NCBI GenBank assembly: GCA_052034585.1
Contig: JBPOIJ010000069.1
Location: 1 to 64,000 of the forward strand
Length of the DNA: 64,000 nucleotides
Source of the DNA: Xiheimicrobium sp052034585
GTDB taxonomy: Bacteria > Myxococcota > Myxococcia > Myxococcales > Myxococcaceae
Reading direction: 5' to 3'
The notes beneath the pieces were generated by a model. That model was not told where the DNA came from. It worked only from the letters and a program-made list of their open reading frames with translations, and searched no databases. Position 1 is the first letter of the stretch; each line of letters begins with the position of its first letter. The position numbers and the translations under genes were made by a program. Below are positions 8,908-17,820 of this stretch, one piece after another.

Positions 8908-9800
8908 TGACGCCTCTCGACCGGCTCGCGCTCGCGCAGCGTTCGCTCGATGGGCTCTCGGTCGGCGACGCGTTCGGGGAACAGTTCTTCGGTCCGCCTC
9001 GGGCCGTGCTCGAGCGCATCGCTGGCCGGGTGGTGCCGGGCGGGCAGTGGCCGTACACCGACGACACCGAGCTCGCCTTGGGCATCGTCGAGGTGCTCGC
9101 CGAGCGAGGCGCCGTCGACCGAGACGCGCTCGCCACCGTCTTCGCCCGCCGGTATCGCGCCAATCGACATCGCGGCTACGGCGCGACCGCGCACACGATT
9201 CTCGAGGCGCTCGGCGATGGGGTGCCCTGGCAGGTGGTGAGCCGGCAGGTCTTCGGCGGAGAAGGCTCGCAGGGAAACGGCGCGGCGATGCGGGCGGCTC
9301 CGGTGGGCGCGTCGTTCTTCGACGACGAGGCGCGCGTCATCGACGAGGCGCGAAAGTCGGCCGAGATCACCCACGCGCACCCCGATGGTCAGGCGGGCGC
9401 GATCGCCGTGGCGCTGGCGGCCGCCTTCGTCACTCGGAACGCCGAAGCGCCAGATGGCGCGGCGATGCTGAGCTGGGTCTGCGAGCGAGTTCCGCGAGGG
9501 CCGACGAGGACTGGGCTCGAGAGTGCGCGCGCGCTGCCTCTCGACGCTCCGCTCTTTCGCGCGATGGCGCTCGGCACCGGGCAGAGCGTCATCTCGTCCG
9601 ACACCGTTCCGTTCTCGCTCTACTGCGCGGCGCGCTGTCTCACCGACTTCGAGGCGGCGATGTGGACGACCGTCGAAGGCCTCGGAGATCGCGACACGAC
9701 CTGCGCCATCGTCGGCGGCATCGTCGCGATGAACCCACGAGCGGTCATTCCTCCTGCCTGGCTCGAGGCGCGGGAGCCGCTCGCTCGCACGTCCAGGTAA
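8907..9800 (+). CDS. ADP-ribosylglycohydrolase family protein
   Basis: 297 residues. The ATG shares one base with the preceding stop (TGATG), so translation is coupled. Family motifs are in order: GDAFGEQFFG near the start, the metal-binding YTDDTELA, GNGAAMRAAPVG in the middle, HAHPDGQAGAIAVALAAAF, and a C-terminal RDTTCAIVGGIVA. The C-terminal motif is normally DTDT-like, with two Asp binding the second metal; here it reads RDTT. ARH enzymes remove ADP-ribose from proteins or small molecules, but with a changed C-terminal metal site the activity is uncertain. The reason for the pairing with an acyltransferase is unknown. Confidence 0.87.
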   Translation: MTPLDRLALAQRSLDGLSVGDAFGEQFFGPPRAVLERIAGRVVPGGQWPYTDDTELALGIVEVLAERGAVDRDALATVFARRYRANRHRGYGATAHTILEALGDGVPWQVVSRQVFGGEGSQGNGAAMRAAPVGASFFDDEARVIDEARKSAEITHAHPDGQAGAIAVALAAAFVTRNAEAPDGAAMLSWVCERVPRGPTRTGLESARALPLDAPLFRAMALGTGQSVISSDTVPFSLYCAARCLTDFEAAMWTTVEGLGDRDTTCAIVGGIVAMNPRAVIPPAWLEAREPLARTSR

Positions 9801-9804
9801 CTCG

Positions 9805-10389
9805 TCAGCGTCGGCCCCACGACTTGGTCCAGCGGCGATGGCGCGCGACCCACGGTGAGTCGCCGTTGAGCCGCTTCATCATTCGCCGCTCGTCCTTGGC
9901 GGTCGGGTTGCCGTCGCTCACCGCGAACATGACGAGCAGGTCTGGGTACGGGTCGAAGAAGCCGTCGGCGCGCAGTCGCTCGAGCGTTCGAACGCAGGTC
10001 TCGAAGAGCTCGGCCTTGAAGGCCCCGAAGGGCTGGGCGCTCTCTTCGATGCTCAGCACCCGGCTGCGGACGAGGGTGCAGAGCTTCTCGAACTCGTCAT
10101 CGGCGCCGAAGCCTTCGAGCGCCCACTCCGGCGTGCTGAAGGTGTAGCCCTCGGCGTCGTCGGGGTGCGCCTCGACGCGCGCGTCACGTTCGCTGGCGAG
10201 GTCGAACGCAGGGCACACCGTCATCGCGCCGTCGTCGCTGTAGAGCGCGAACGCGCAGGGCGTCTCCTTCGGGTGTGCCTTGGTGAGGTCGCGAAACGCG
10301 CGACGCACGGCGCGCTCGAGCTTCTTCTCCAGCGCGACGAAGTCGAAGCGTCGCGCGCTGGGGTTCGAGGTCGATCGAGTGGGCTTCAT
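9805..10389 (-). CDS. DUF4303-like protein
   Basis: 194 residues, probably cytosolic because no signal or membrane segment is seen. The order FDFVALEKKLERAVRRAF, then ETPCAFALYSDDGA, TVCPAFDLASE and EWALEGFG, fits the DUF4303 pattern, whose function is unknown; related proteins often occur in polymorphic-toxin immunity contexts. It converges on the ADP-ribosylglycohydrolase gene with four bases between the stops and lies downstream of the efflux operon on the same strand, 16 bases from it. Confidence 0.6.
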   Translation of the reverse strand: MKPTRSTSNPSARRFDFVALEKKLERAVRRAFRDLTKAHPKETPCAFALYSDDGAMTVCPAFDLASERDARVEAHPDDAEGYTFSTPEWALEGFGADDEFEKLCTLVRSRVLSIEESAQPFGAFKAELFETCVRTLERLRADGFFDPYPDLLVMFAVSDGNPTAKDERRMMKRLNGDSPWVARHRRWTKSWGRR

Positions 10390-10405
10390 CCCGCGATGAT
10401 ACGCG

Positions 10406-11860
10406 TCAGTTCGCCTTTGGAGGCGCCCGCCAGCCGCCGCCGAGCGACTGGTAGATGTTCACCATCGCGAGCAGCAGCCGCTTCTTCGTCTCGATCAGCT
10501 CGAGCTGAGCGTCGAGCGAATCGCGCCGGGTGAGCAGCACTTCCATGTAGTCGGCGCGGGCCGACTGGAAGAGCACCGTCGACACCTCGACCGCCTCGGC
10601 GAGCTTCGTCACCTGTTGCTCCTGGAGCCCGTAGGTCTTCTGCAGGTTCTGGTACTGCACCACCTGGTTCACCACGTCGGTGAAGGCCTGGAGCACGGTG
10701 CGCTCGTACGAGAACACCGCCTGAATCTGCTTCGCGTTCGACGCCCGGTACTGCGCTTCGATGCCGGCGCGGTTGAGCAGCGGCGCCACGAGGTTGCCGG
10801 CGAGGTTGTAGAAGATGGACTCGGGCGTGGTGAGCAGGTGGAGCAGGTTGAAGGAGTTGTAGCCCACGCCCGCCTCGAGGCTCACCGCCGGGAAGAAGCG
10901 CGCCCGAGCCGACTCCAGGTCCATCTTCGTCGCCTCGAGCTCGAGCTCCGCGGCGCGCACGTCGGGCCGGTTCGACAACAGCTGCGAGGGGAGCCCGGTG
11001 GCGATCGTCTCGGGGAGGCGCTCGTTCAGTTGATCCTGCGTGCGCTTCACCCGCTGCGGGAAGCGCCCCACCAAGAAGTTGATGCGGTTCTCGGCCTGCA
11101 CGCGTTCTTGCTCGCGGTCGAAGAGCCGGCTGCGGTTCTTCAGCACCTCGGCCTCGAAGCGCTGCACCGCGAGCTGCGTCACCTTCGCCGCCTCCTTCTG
11201 GAGCTTCACCACCTCGAGCGCGTCGGTCTGAATGGTGATGTTTCGCTCGAGCACGTCGATCTCGTTATCGAGGGCGATGAGCTCGAAGTACGAGCGCGCG
11301 AGCTCGGCGACGAGCTGGGTGATCATGAACGCCCGCGCCTCGGTGGTGGCTTGCGCGCGGAAGTCGGCGGCGGCCGCGGCCTTGCGGAGCTTGCCCCAGA
11401 CGTCGATCTCCCACGACGCGGTGAGCCCGAAGCCGAAGTTCCCCAGGTGCTCGGGCACGCCGGTCGCCGCATCGGAGTAGCCGCGCCAGGTCGTCGCGCC
11501 GACCTTGTCGACACCGGTGGTCAGGCCCGCGCCGAGTCGGGGGAGGTATTCGCCGCGCCTCGCCGAGACTTCCGTCGCCGCGATGATGACCTCCTGCAGC
11601 TGAATGTTGAGCTCCTGGTTGTTCTTCAGGGCGAGCTCGATGAGCGAGCGCAGCTCCTGTTGGTGGAAGAACTCGTCCCACCGTTGCTGGGCGACGCCCT
11701 GTGCGGGCGTCGGTTCCGCGAGCCCTGCGTCTGCCTGCTCGGCGTCCTGCCGGAACGCGTTCGGCACCGCCTTGCTCACCTCGCGCGCCCGGTTCTCCTC
11801 GAGCGTCGGAATGCAGCCGGCGCTCGCCAGCACGAACACCATCAGCCAATGCCTAGACAT
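10406..11860 (-). CDS. RND efflux outer membrane lipoprotein channel (TolC/OprM/NodT family)
   Basis: 484 residues. The signal peptide MSRHWLMVFVLASAGC ends in lipobox ASAGC, so it is a lipid-anchored outer membrane factor. Two internally repeated coiled-coil and strand halves are evident, with family motifs SNRPDVRAAELELEATKMDL and GVGYNSF. Such trimers form the exit duct of tripartite pumps. It is the third gene of the operon, and its start overlaps the end of the pump gene by eight bases. Confidence 0.93.
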   Translation of the reverse strand: MSRHWLMVFVLASAGCIPTLEENRAREVSKAVPNAFRQDAEQADAGLAEPTPAQGVAQQRWDEFFHQQELRSLIELALKNNQELNIQLQEVIIAATEVSARRGEYLPRLGAGLTTGVDKVGATTWRGYSDAATGVPEHLGNFGFGLTASWEIDVWGKLRKAAAAADFRAQATTEARAFMITQLVAELARSYFELIALDNEIDVLERNITIQTDALEVVKLQKEAAKVTQLAVQRFEAEVLKNRSRLFDREQERVQAENRINFLVGRFPQRVKRTQDQLNERLPETIATGLPSQLLSNRPDVRAAELELEATKMDLESARARFFPAVSLEAGVGYNSFNLLHLLTTPESIFYNLAGNLVAPLLNRAGIEAQYRASNAKQIQAVFSYERTVLQAFTDVVNQVVQYQNLQKTYGLQEQQVTKLAEAVEVSTVLFQSARADYMEVLLTRRDSLDAQLELIETKKRLLLAMVNIYQSLGGGWRAPPKAN

Positions 11861-14800
11861 GCCGCGCCACCTCTTCGGCGAGCGGCTCTTCGTCTTCGGC
11901 GCCGATGAGCGACCTGCCCGCCGCGAGGGTGCCGAACACGTAATAGAGGCCGGGGACGATCAGCACGCCGAAGAGCGTGCCGAAGAGCATGCCGCCCATC
12001 GCCGAGGCCCCGATGGTGCGGTTCCCGATGGCGCCCGGGCCGGTGGCGACGACGAGGGGGAGCAGGCCGGCGATGAACGCGAACGAGGTCATCAGAATCG
12101 GCCGGAAGCGCACCTTCGCGCCCTCGATGGCGGCCTCGAGCACCGTCGCTCCTTGCGCGTGCTTCTGCGCAGCGAACTCGACGATGAGCACCGCGTTCTT
12201 CCCGAGCATGCCCACGAGCATCACCAGGCCGACCTGCGCGAAGATGTCGTTCGCCAGGCCCATCGCCTTGAGCATGATGAACGAGCCGAGCACGCCGAGC
12301 GGCAACGACAGCATCACCGCGAGGGGAATGATGAAGCTCTCGTATTGCGCGGCGAGCACCAGGTACACGAAGCCGAGCACGATGAGGAAGATCCACAGCG
12401 CTTCGTTGCCGCGCTTGGCCTCGTCGAACGAGAGGCCTTCCCAGGCGATGTCGTAGCCGCGCGGCAACGTCTTGGCTGCGACCTCCTTCACCGCCGCCAC
12501 CGCGTCGCCGCTGGTGAAGCCCTTCGCCGGCTCGCCACGAATCGCGGCAGAATTGTACATGTTATAGCGGGTGATTTCGTTCGGGCCCTGCGTCTTCTTG
12601 AGCGTCATGAAGGCCGAGTAGGGCACCATCTCGTCCCGGTCGTTCTTGACGTAGTAGTTGAGCAGGTCCGACGGGTAGCGCCGGAACTCGGGCGCCGCCT
12701 GCGTGTACACCTTGAAGAAGTTGCCGAAGCGAATGAAGCCCTGCTCGTAGGTACTGCCGATGAGGATGTCGAGGGTCTCCATCGCCTTCTTGATCGACAC
12801 GCCCTTCTGCATCGCCAGCGTGTTGTCGACGACCAGCTCGTACTGGGGATAGTTCGCGGCGTAGAAGGTGAAGAGCCCGGTGAGCTCCTTGCGGACCTTC
12901 AGCGCGTCCATGAACTCTTTGTTGATGCGATCGAACTCCTGGTAGTCGGTGGAGTTGGTCTTGTCGAGGAGCCGCAAGGAGAAGCCGCCGGCCGCGCCGT
13001 AGCCGGGCACCGCGGGTGGCTGGAAGAACTCGACCGTCGCGCCGAGGTCCTTCGCCTTCTCCTCGAGCTCTTCGATGATCTCGGTCACCGAGTGCTTTCG
13101 CTCCGACCAGCCCTTCAGGTTGATGAGACAGGTGCCGGCGTTCGAGCCGCGGCCCTCGGTGAGCACCTCGTACCCGGCGAGCGACGAGACCGAGGCGACG
13201 CCTTCGACCTCCTCGGCGATGCGCTGCAGCTCGCGGGAGACGTCGTTCGTGCGCTCGAGCGTGGTGCCAGGCGGCGTCTGGATGATGGCGTAGATCATTC
13301 CCTGGTCTTCGTTGGGCACGAAGCCGGCGGGGAGCACCTCGTTGAGCGCCCAGATGCCCACGGTGAACAGGAGGAGTGAGCCGAAGGTGATCACCCGGTT
13401 GGCGACGATCTTCCGGAGCACCTTCACGTAGGTCTCCGTCCACCGGTCGAACATGCGGCTGAAGCCATGGAGGAAGTAGTCGAGGCCCTTCTTCGGCGGT
13501 GGGCCGGCCTTCGGTTCCTTGGGCTCGGGGCTCGCGCCGGCGCCACCTTCGGTGGGGGCCGCTCCCTCTGGCGAAGGCTCGGGCGTCGCCGGCTTTCCGT
13601 GCTCGTTCTTCAGGATCATCGCGCAGAGCACCGGAGTGAAGGTGAGCGCGATGACGCCCGAGAGCACGATGGACGAGGCCATGGTGATGGCGAACTGCCG
13701 GTAGAAGACGCCGACCGGTCCCGTCATGAAGGAGACCGGGACGAACACCGCGGTCATCATCAGGGTGATGGCGATGACGGCGCCGGCGATCTCGCCGAGC
13801 ACCTTCTTCGACGCCGTGTACGGGCTCAGGTGCGGGTTCTCGGCCATCTTCGCGTGCACCGCCTCGACGACGACGATGGCGTTGTCGACCACCACGCCGA
13901 TGGCCATCACCAGCGCGAAGAGGGTGATGAGGTTGATGGTGATGTCGAACAGCTGCATGAAGACGAAGGCGCCGACGAGCGAGATGGGCACCGCCAGCGT
14001 GGGAATGAGCGTCGACCGCCAGTCACCGAGGAAGACGAACACCACCAGGGCGACGAGGAGGAAGGCCTCGAGGAGCGTGTGCTCGACCTTCTCGATGCTC
14101 GCGTCGAGGAAGCTCGAGACGTCGTAGCTGATCTCGTAGTCCATGCCCGCGGGGAAGCTGGTGCGCTTCATCTCCTCGAGCTTCGCCTTCACGTCTTCGA
14201 TGACCGCGCTCGCGTTGCTGCCGTACGTCTGCTTGAGCACGATGGCGGCCGACGGCTTGCCGCCGAGGTTCGAGTAGATGTCGAAGAACTCGCTGCCGAA
14301 CTCGACGGTGGCGATGTCCTTCAGCTTGAGCACCTCGCCGTCGGGCTTGGCGCGAATGATGATGTTCTCGTACTGCTCCGGCTTGTTGAAGCGGCCCTCG
14401 TAGACGAGCACGTACTCGAGCGCCTGCGCCGTCTTCCCCGTCGCCTGCCCCAGCCGACCTGGCCGGCCGATGACGCTCTGGGTGGAGACCGCTTCCATCA
14501 CCTCGTCGACCGAGACGTTGTAGGCGCGCATGCGGTCGGGGTTGAGCCACAGCCGCATCGCGTAGGAGCGCGAGCCCAAGATGCGCGTCTGCGAGATGCC
14601 GTGAATGCGCGAGAGCTCGGGCAGCAGGTCGACGGTGGCAAAGTTGTACAAGAACTTCTGATCAGCCGTCGCCTCGGTGCTGTACAGGTTCACGTACATC
14701 AGCATCGACGGCTGGACCGGGTTGACGATGACGCCCTCGAGCTGCACGAGCGGCGGGAGCCGGTTCATCATCTGGTCGACGCGGTTCTTCACGTTCACCA

Positions 14801-15110
14801 GCGCCTGGTTCGGGTCGGTGCCGAGCTCGAAGACGACCTGAATGGTGGCCTCCCCGGCGCTCGTCGCGTCCGAGATGAGGTAGCTCATTCCCGGCACGCC
14901 ATTGATGGCGCGCTCCAGGGTGATGAGCGTGCTCTGCACCAGGACGTCGGCGCTCGCGCCAGGAAACGCGATGGAGACCATCACCCGCGGCGGAGAGATC
15001 TCGGGGAACTGCGAGACCGGCCGGGAGCGCATCGCCATCACGCCGAGGAAGACGGTGAGAATGGCCAAGACGATGGCCAGCACCGGCCGGTGCATGAACT
15101 TTTCAATCAT
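11853..15110 (-). CDS. RND multidrug efflux permease, HAE1 family (AcrB-like)
   Basis: 1085 residues, slightly longer than AcrB (about 1050). It starts with the typical MIEKFMHRPVLAIVLAI helix. The two-fold repeat of six membrane helices and large periplasmic loops is clear. TM4 carries GVVVDNAIVVVE, with Asp followed by Asn where AcrB has two Asp, a variation in the proton relay. An extra Pro/Glu/Gly-rich stretch of about 40 residues near residue 510 (PEPSPEGAAP, GGAGASPEPK) explains the added length and lies in the cytoplasmic loop between the halves. It works with the flanking fusion protein and channel, driven by proton motive force. Confidence 0.95.
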   Translation of the reverse strand: MIEKFMHRPVLAIVLAILTVFLGVMAMRSRPVSQFPEISPPRVMVSIAFPGASADVLVQSTLITLERAINGVPGMSYLISDATSAGEATIQVVFELGTDPNQALVNVKNRVDQMMNRLPPLVQLEGVIVNPVQPSMLMYVNLYSTEATADQKFLYNFATVDLLPELSRIHGISQTRILGSRSYAMRLWLNPDRMRAYNVSVDEVMEAVSTQSVIGRPGRLGQATGKTAQALEYVLVYEGRFNKPEQYENIIIRAKPDGEVLKLKDIATVEFGSEFFDIYSNLGGKPSAAIVLKQTYGSNASAVIEDVKAKLEEMKRTSFPAGMDYEISYDVSSFLDASIEKVEHTLLEAFLLVALVVFVFLGDWRSTLIPTLAVPISLVGAFVFMQLFDITINLITLFALVMAIGVVVDNAIVVVEAVHAKMAENPHLSPYTASKKVLGEIAGAVIAITLMMTAVFVPVSFMTGPVGVFYRQFAITMASSIVLSGVIALTFTPVLCAMILKNEHGKPATPEPSPEGAAPTEGGAGASPEPKEPKAGPPPKKGLDYFLHGFSRMFDRWTETYVKVLRKIVANRVITFGSLLLFTVGIWALNEVLPAGFVPNEDQGMIYAIIQTPPGTTLERTNDVSRELQRIAEEVEGVASVSSLAGYEVLTEGRGSNAGTCLINLKGWSERKHSVTEIIEELEEKAKDLGATVEFFQPPAVPGYGAAGGFSLRLLDKTNSTDYQEFDRINKEFMDALKVRKELTGLFTFYAANYPQYELVVDNTLAMQKGVSIKKAMETLDILIGSTYEQGFIRFGNFFKVYTQAAPEFRRYPSDLLNYYVKNDRDEMVPYSAFMTLKKTQGPNEITRYNMYNSAAIRGEPAKGFTSGDAVAAVKEVAAKTLPRGYDIAWEGLSFDEAKRGNEALWIFLIVLGFVYLVLAAQYESFIIPLAVMLSLPLGVLGSFIMLKAMGLANDIFAQVGLVMLVGMLGKNAVLIVEFAAQKHAQGATVLEAAIEGAKVRFRPILMTSFAFIAGLLPLVVATGPGAIGNRTIGASAMGGMLFGTLFGVLIVPGLYYVFGTLAAGRSLIGAEDEEPLAEEVARHV

Positions 15111-15119
15111 GGGGCTGCC

Positions 15120-16196
15120 TCACTCCGCGGGGACGTCGAGATGCGCCAGCACGTCGAGCGGCGGCTTGAAGTCGGGCTCGATGGTGCTGCCGTCGCGCAC
15201 CTTGCGCAGACCGTCGATCAACACCTGCTCGGTCTCCTTCAAGCCGCTCGAGATGACGTAGAGGTTCGGCAGCTCGGCCGAGACGGTGATGGGCCGCGAG
15301 TGCACCACGTGCTTTTCGTCGACGACGAAGACGAACTTCTTGTCGAGCACGTCGAAGGTGGCCTTCTGCGGCACCACCAGCGCGTCGTCGATCATCGTCG
15401 AGAGCACCACCTTGCCGGTCTCTCCGTGCCGCAGGAGCCGCTTCGGGTTGGGGAACGTCGCGCGGAAGGCGATGGTGCCCGTCTCGTTGTCGAAGTCGGC
15501 CTCGATGGTCTCGACCTTGCCGGGCTGGTCGAAGAGCTGGCCGTTCGCCATCATCAACTTCACCGGAATCGGCGAGTCGGTCACCTGCTCGCTCTTGAGC
15601 TTGAGGTACTCGGCCTCGGCGACGTTGAAGTAGACCCAGACGGTGCTGTTGTCCGAGAGCGTGGTGAGCAGGTCGCCTTCGTCGATGAGGCTGCCGAGCC
15701 GGGCCTGGAAGCGGCCCATGATGCCGTTGAACGGCGCGCGGATCTCGGTGAGGCCCTTGTGGGTGTTGGCGAGCGCGACCTCGGCCTGGGCCCGCGCGTA
15801 GCTCGCCTTCGCCAGCGCGAGCTCGTTCTGCGAGACGACGTTCTTGTCTGCGAGCGTCTGGGTGTTCTTCAGCTCGATCTCGGTGCGCTGGGCCTCGGCC
15901 TGCGCCTTCTGCAGCTCGGCCTGGTAGATCATCGGCATGAGCTGAAACATCTTCTGACCAGCGGTGACGGTCTGGCCCTCGTCGACGAAGATGCCTTGCA
16001 GGTAGCCACGCTCGAGCGCGCGCACCTCGATGTGCTGAATCGCGCGAATCTGCCCGACGTAGTCGCGCGTCAGCTCGGTCGGTTTTCGAACCGGGCTGGT
16101 GACCTGGTACTTCGGCGTCTCGACGGTCTCGTGGTGTTCCTTGCACGCGCTCACCACGACTGCGAGCGCGAGCAGCGACCAGCTGATTCGATGCAT
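15120..16196 (-). CDS. RND efflux periplasmic adaptor lipoprotein (MFP)
   Basis: 358 residues from the ATG at 16196; an in-frame GTG lies nine bases upstream. The signal peptide ends in a lipobox-like VVVSAC. The order is beta-barrel strand and lipoyl half-motif (LERGYLQGIFVDEGQTVTAG), coiled coil rich in Ala/Gln/Glu (about 100-160), second lipoyl half (IRAPFNGIMGRFQARLG, SLIDEGDLL), then beta-barrel and membrane-proximal domains (FPNPKRLLRHGETGKV). This is the AcrA architecture. It is the first gene of the three-gene operon, nine bases before the pump gene. Confidence 0.94.
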   Translation of the reverse strand: MHRISWSLLALAVVVSACKEHHETVETPKYQVTSPVRKPTELTRDYVGQIRAIQHIEVRALERGYLQGIFVDEGQTVTAGQKMFQLMPMIYQAELQKAQAEAQRTEIELKNTQTLADKNVVSQNELALAKASYARAQAEVALANTHKGLTEIRAPFNGIMGRFQARLGSLIDEGDLLTTLSDNSTVWVYFNVAEAEYLKLKSEQVTDSPIPVKLMMANGQLFDQPGKVETIEADFDNETGTIAFRATFPNPKRLLRHGETGKVVLSTMIDDALVVPQKATFDVLDKKFVFVVDEKHVVHSRPITVSAELPNLYVISSGLKETEQVLIDGLRKVRDGSTIEPDFKPPLDVLAHLDVPAE

Positions 16197-16266
16197 GCGC
16201 GGCACCCTGCACCGGGGGTGCCACCAGCTCGCTCCGTGCGCAGCCCGTCGAGTTTCTCCGGTGAAA

Positions 16267-16301
16267 GTGTCGGGAAGACACTCGTCGTGTCAATTCAACA
16301 C
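16267..16301. promoter_or_regulatory. Tandem inverted repeats, possible efflux operator
   Basis: Two copies of GTGT-N7-ACAC lie exactly 20 bases apart (16267-16281 and 16287-16301). The first extends to AGTGTC/GACACT and the second to CGTGT/ACACG. They sit 70-105 bases before the adaptor start. Equal spacing by about two helical turns is typical of cooperative operators. No regulator gene adjoins the operon. Confidence 0.45.
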
Positions 16302-16481
16302 GGTTCTGGGGAGGAGCTGATCATCGCTCGCACTCGTGGCCACGCCGACGAGCAACCCCACGAAACCCTTCCTGACCTTCCGCAACACGGCCTTAACACT
16401 GTTCAACAGAATGCTCGGCGCGCGCGCCGGTCGAACGCTTCGCAGGCGGAAACGAAGCGCCTGCACCACAGGAGGAACACC

Positions 16482-17093
16482 ATGTTGAAGCACCTGCTCG
16501 TTGGCGCGGTCGGTCTCTCGTCGTTGGCTCTCGCGGATGGACGGACGCACCAAGGGCGTGACGAGCGACCGTCGCCGCCCGTCGTCGTCGTGCCTGCACC
16601 CGCGCCCCTCGTGACGCCGCCAGCGCCGCTCCCTGCAGTCGTGTATGGCGGGCAGGCGATGCCGTACGGGTCGGTGCCACCGCCTCCTCCGATGCAGCAG
16701 GAGCGTGGGTTCGATGGTCGCGGCGGGCGGATGGGTGATCTCGGCGACGTGCGCGAAGTGAACGCGCTCCTGGCCGACTTCGAGCGCGCGGTGGCGATGC
16801 GTGACGGGCGCAGCTTGCGCGGCCTCGAGTTTCGGTTCGATGCCTTCATCGGTCAGGAGCTCGCCGAGTGCAGCCACGGGCGGTTCGACCGGTCGGCGGC
16901 GCGCTTGATGAACGTGCAGCGTCGGCTGAGCCGGCTCCAGGGCCGCCTCGACTTTGGCGCCATCAACCAGAAGCGTGCGCTCTACCGCGAGGTGGCCGAC
17001 ATCGCCGCTCGCGACCTCCGCAACGAGCGTGAGGAGCACCGTCGTGACGACGGGCGCGGCTTCGAGCGAGGTGAGCGCTTCGGCCGCCGCTGA
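16482..17093 (+). CDS. Secreted Pro/Arg-rich small protein
   Basis: 203 residues. The start is fixed by a strong AGGAGG seven bases before the ATG and a signal peptide (MLKHLLVGAVGLSSLALADG). The mature N-terminus is Pro/Val-rich (VVVVPAPAPLVTPPAPLP) and then Gly/Gln-rich. Residues from about 90 on form a charged helical domain (VNALLADFERAVAMRDG, LMNVQRRLSRLQGRL), ending in a run of Arg, Glu and Gly. It is not a family I recognise. It is divergent from the efflux operon, and a perfect terminator hairpin follows the stop. Confidence 0.75.
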   Translation: MLKHLLVGAVGLSSLALADGRTHQGRDERPSPPVVVVPAPAPLVTPPAPLPAVVYGGQAMPYGSVPPPPPMQQERGFDGRGGRMGDLGDVREVNALLADFERAVAMRDGRSLRGLEFRFDAFIGQELAECSHGRFDRSAARLMNVQRRLSRLQGRLDFGAINQKRALYREVADIAARDLRNEREEHRRDDGRGFERGERFGRR

Positions 17094-17113
17094 CCCTCAG
17101 CGACGACAGGTTG

Positions 17114-17154
17114 CTCGCTCCGGTGGACCCGCTCGGGCTTTCCACCGGAGCGAG
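17114..17154 (+). terminator. Intrinsic terminator hairpin
   Basis: A perfect 14-base inverted repeat (arms 17114-17127 and 17141-17154) with a 13-base loop starts about 20 bases after the stop of the Pro/Arg-rich gene and is followed by GTCGTTT. The tail is short in T, as is usual in this GC-rich genome. Confidence 0.7.
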
Positions 17155-17228
17155 GTCGTTTCCGCGGGGTGACGCACGAGCGCCGAAGATGGTAGGCACT
17201 GCGGCGTTCGGGCCGGACTGGAGCATCG

Positions 17229-17789
17229 GTGGCGCGGTCACTCGCCGTCCTCGTCGTCTTCGTCGTCGGCTGTGGTCGCTCCGAGATTGGTGACGACGTC
17301 GTGCCCCTCGGTGCGCTCACGGTCGATGCAGGCGCCCTCGACGCTGGTTCGCTCGATGGCGGCCCCCGCGATGCCGGGGTGATGGACGCGGGCGTTCTCC
17401 CCGCGGCGCTGAGCATCTTCGTGGCTGATCAGCGATGCCCGGTGGCCGGCGCCGAAGCGTCGCTCAAGCCGCGCGCGAACGAACAGCTGCTCCTGGTGAA
17501 GACGACCGTCGAGCAGGAGTGCAGCGGCGCGGGAGGCGATTGGCTCCTCGGCACGCTCCTCGACGGCTCCCAGGTCGCCTTCGGTGCCCACGCCTGCTTC
17601 TTCGTCCCCGCGTCACTGCCGCGCAGCTCGTTTGGGCTCGTTCGCCTCGCTGCGCCGGGAGCGACGCAGACGACTCCGGTTGGCTGGTGCATCTTGCCCG
17701 TCACCTGGAATCGCGAGGTCCTCGCCTGGGGCATCTACCCCGATGAGCTCGCCGCGAATCGCGTGCGCGCCGCGCTGCTCTCGCCGTGA
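17229..17789 (+). CDS. Lipoprotein with Asp/Gly/Ala linker, unknown function
   Basis: 186 residues from a GTG that begins the signal peptide MARSLAVLVVFVVGC (lipobox VVGC). A 35-residue linker of repeating DAG/DGG triplets follows, a typical tether in lipoproteins of this lineage. The C-terminal 130 residues form a compact domain with four cysteines and beta-strand character (WLLGTLLDG, VGWCILPVTW). No family was recognised. Confidence 0.7.
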   Translation: MARSLAVLVVFVVGCGRSEIGDDVVPLGALTVDAGALDAGSLDGGPRDAGVMDAGVLPAALSIFVADQRCPVAGAEASLKPRANEQLLLVKTTVEQECSGAGGDWLLGTLLDGSQVAFGAHACFFVPASLPRSSFGLVRLAAPGATQTTPVGWCILPVTWNREVLAWGIYPDELAANRVRAALLSP

Positions 17790-17814
17790 GGCTCGGCTCG
17801 GAGCGTTGAGGCCG
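17790..17814. terminator. Weak convergent-gene hairpin
   Basis: CTCGGC and GCCGAG arms (six pairs) lie between the stops of the lipoprotein gene and the convergent QueE gene. It could end transcripts from either side, but no T-run is present. Confidence 0.35.
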
Positions 17815-17820
17815 AGTGAG

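Noticed and set aside
13467..17093. A plus-strand frame of about 1200 codons over the RND pump and adaptor genes
   Set aside because: It is the mirror of well-supported efflux genes in a GC-rich genome; its protein is low-complexity His/Arg/Asp. Only the last 203 codons, with their own ribosome site and signal peptide, are real.
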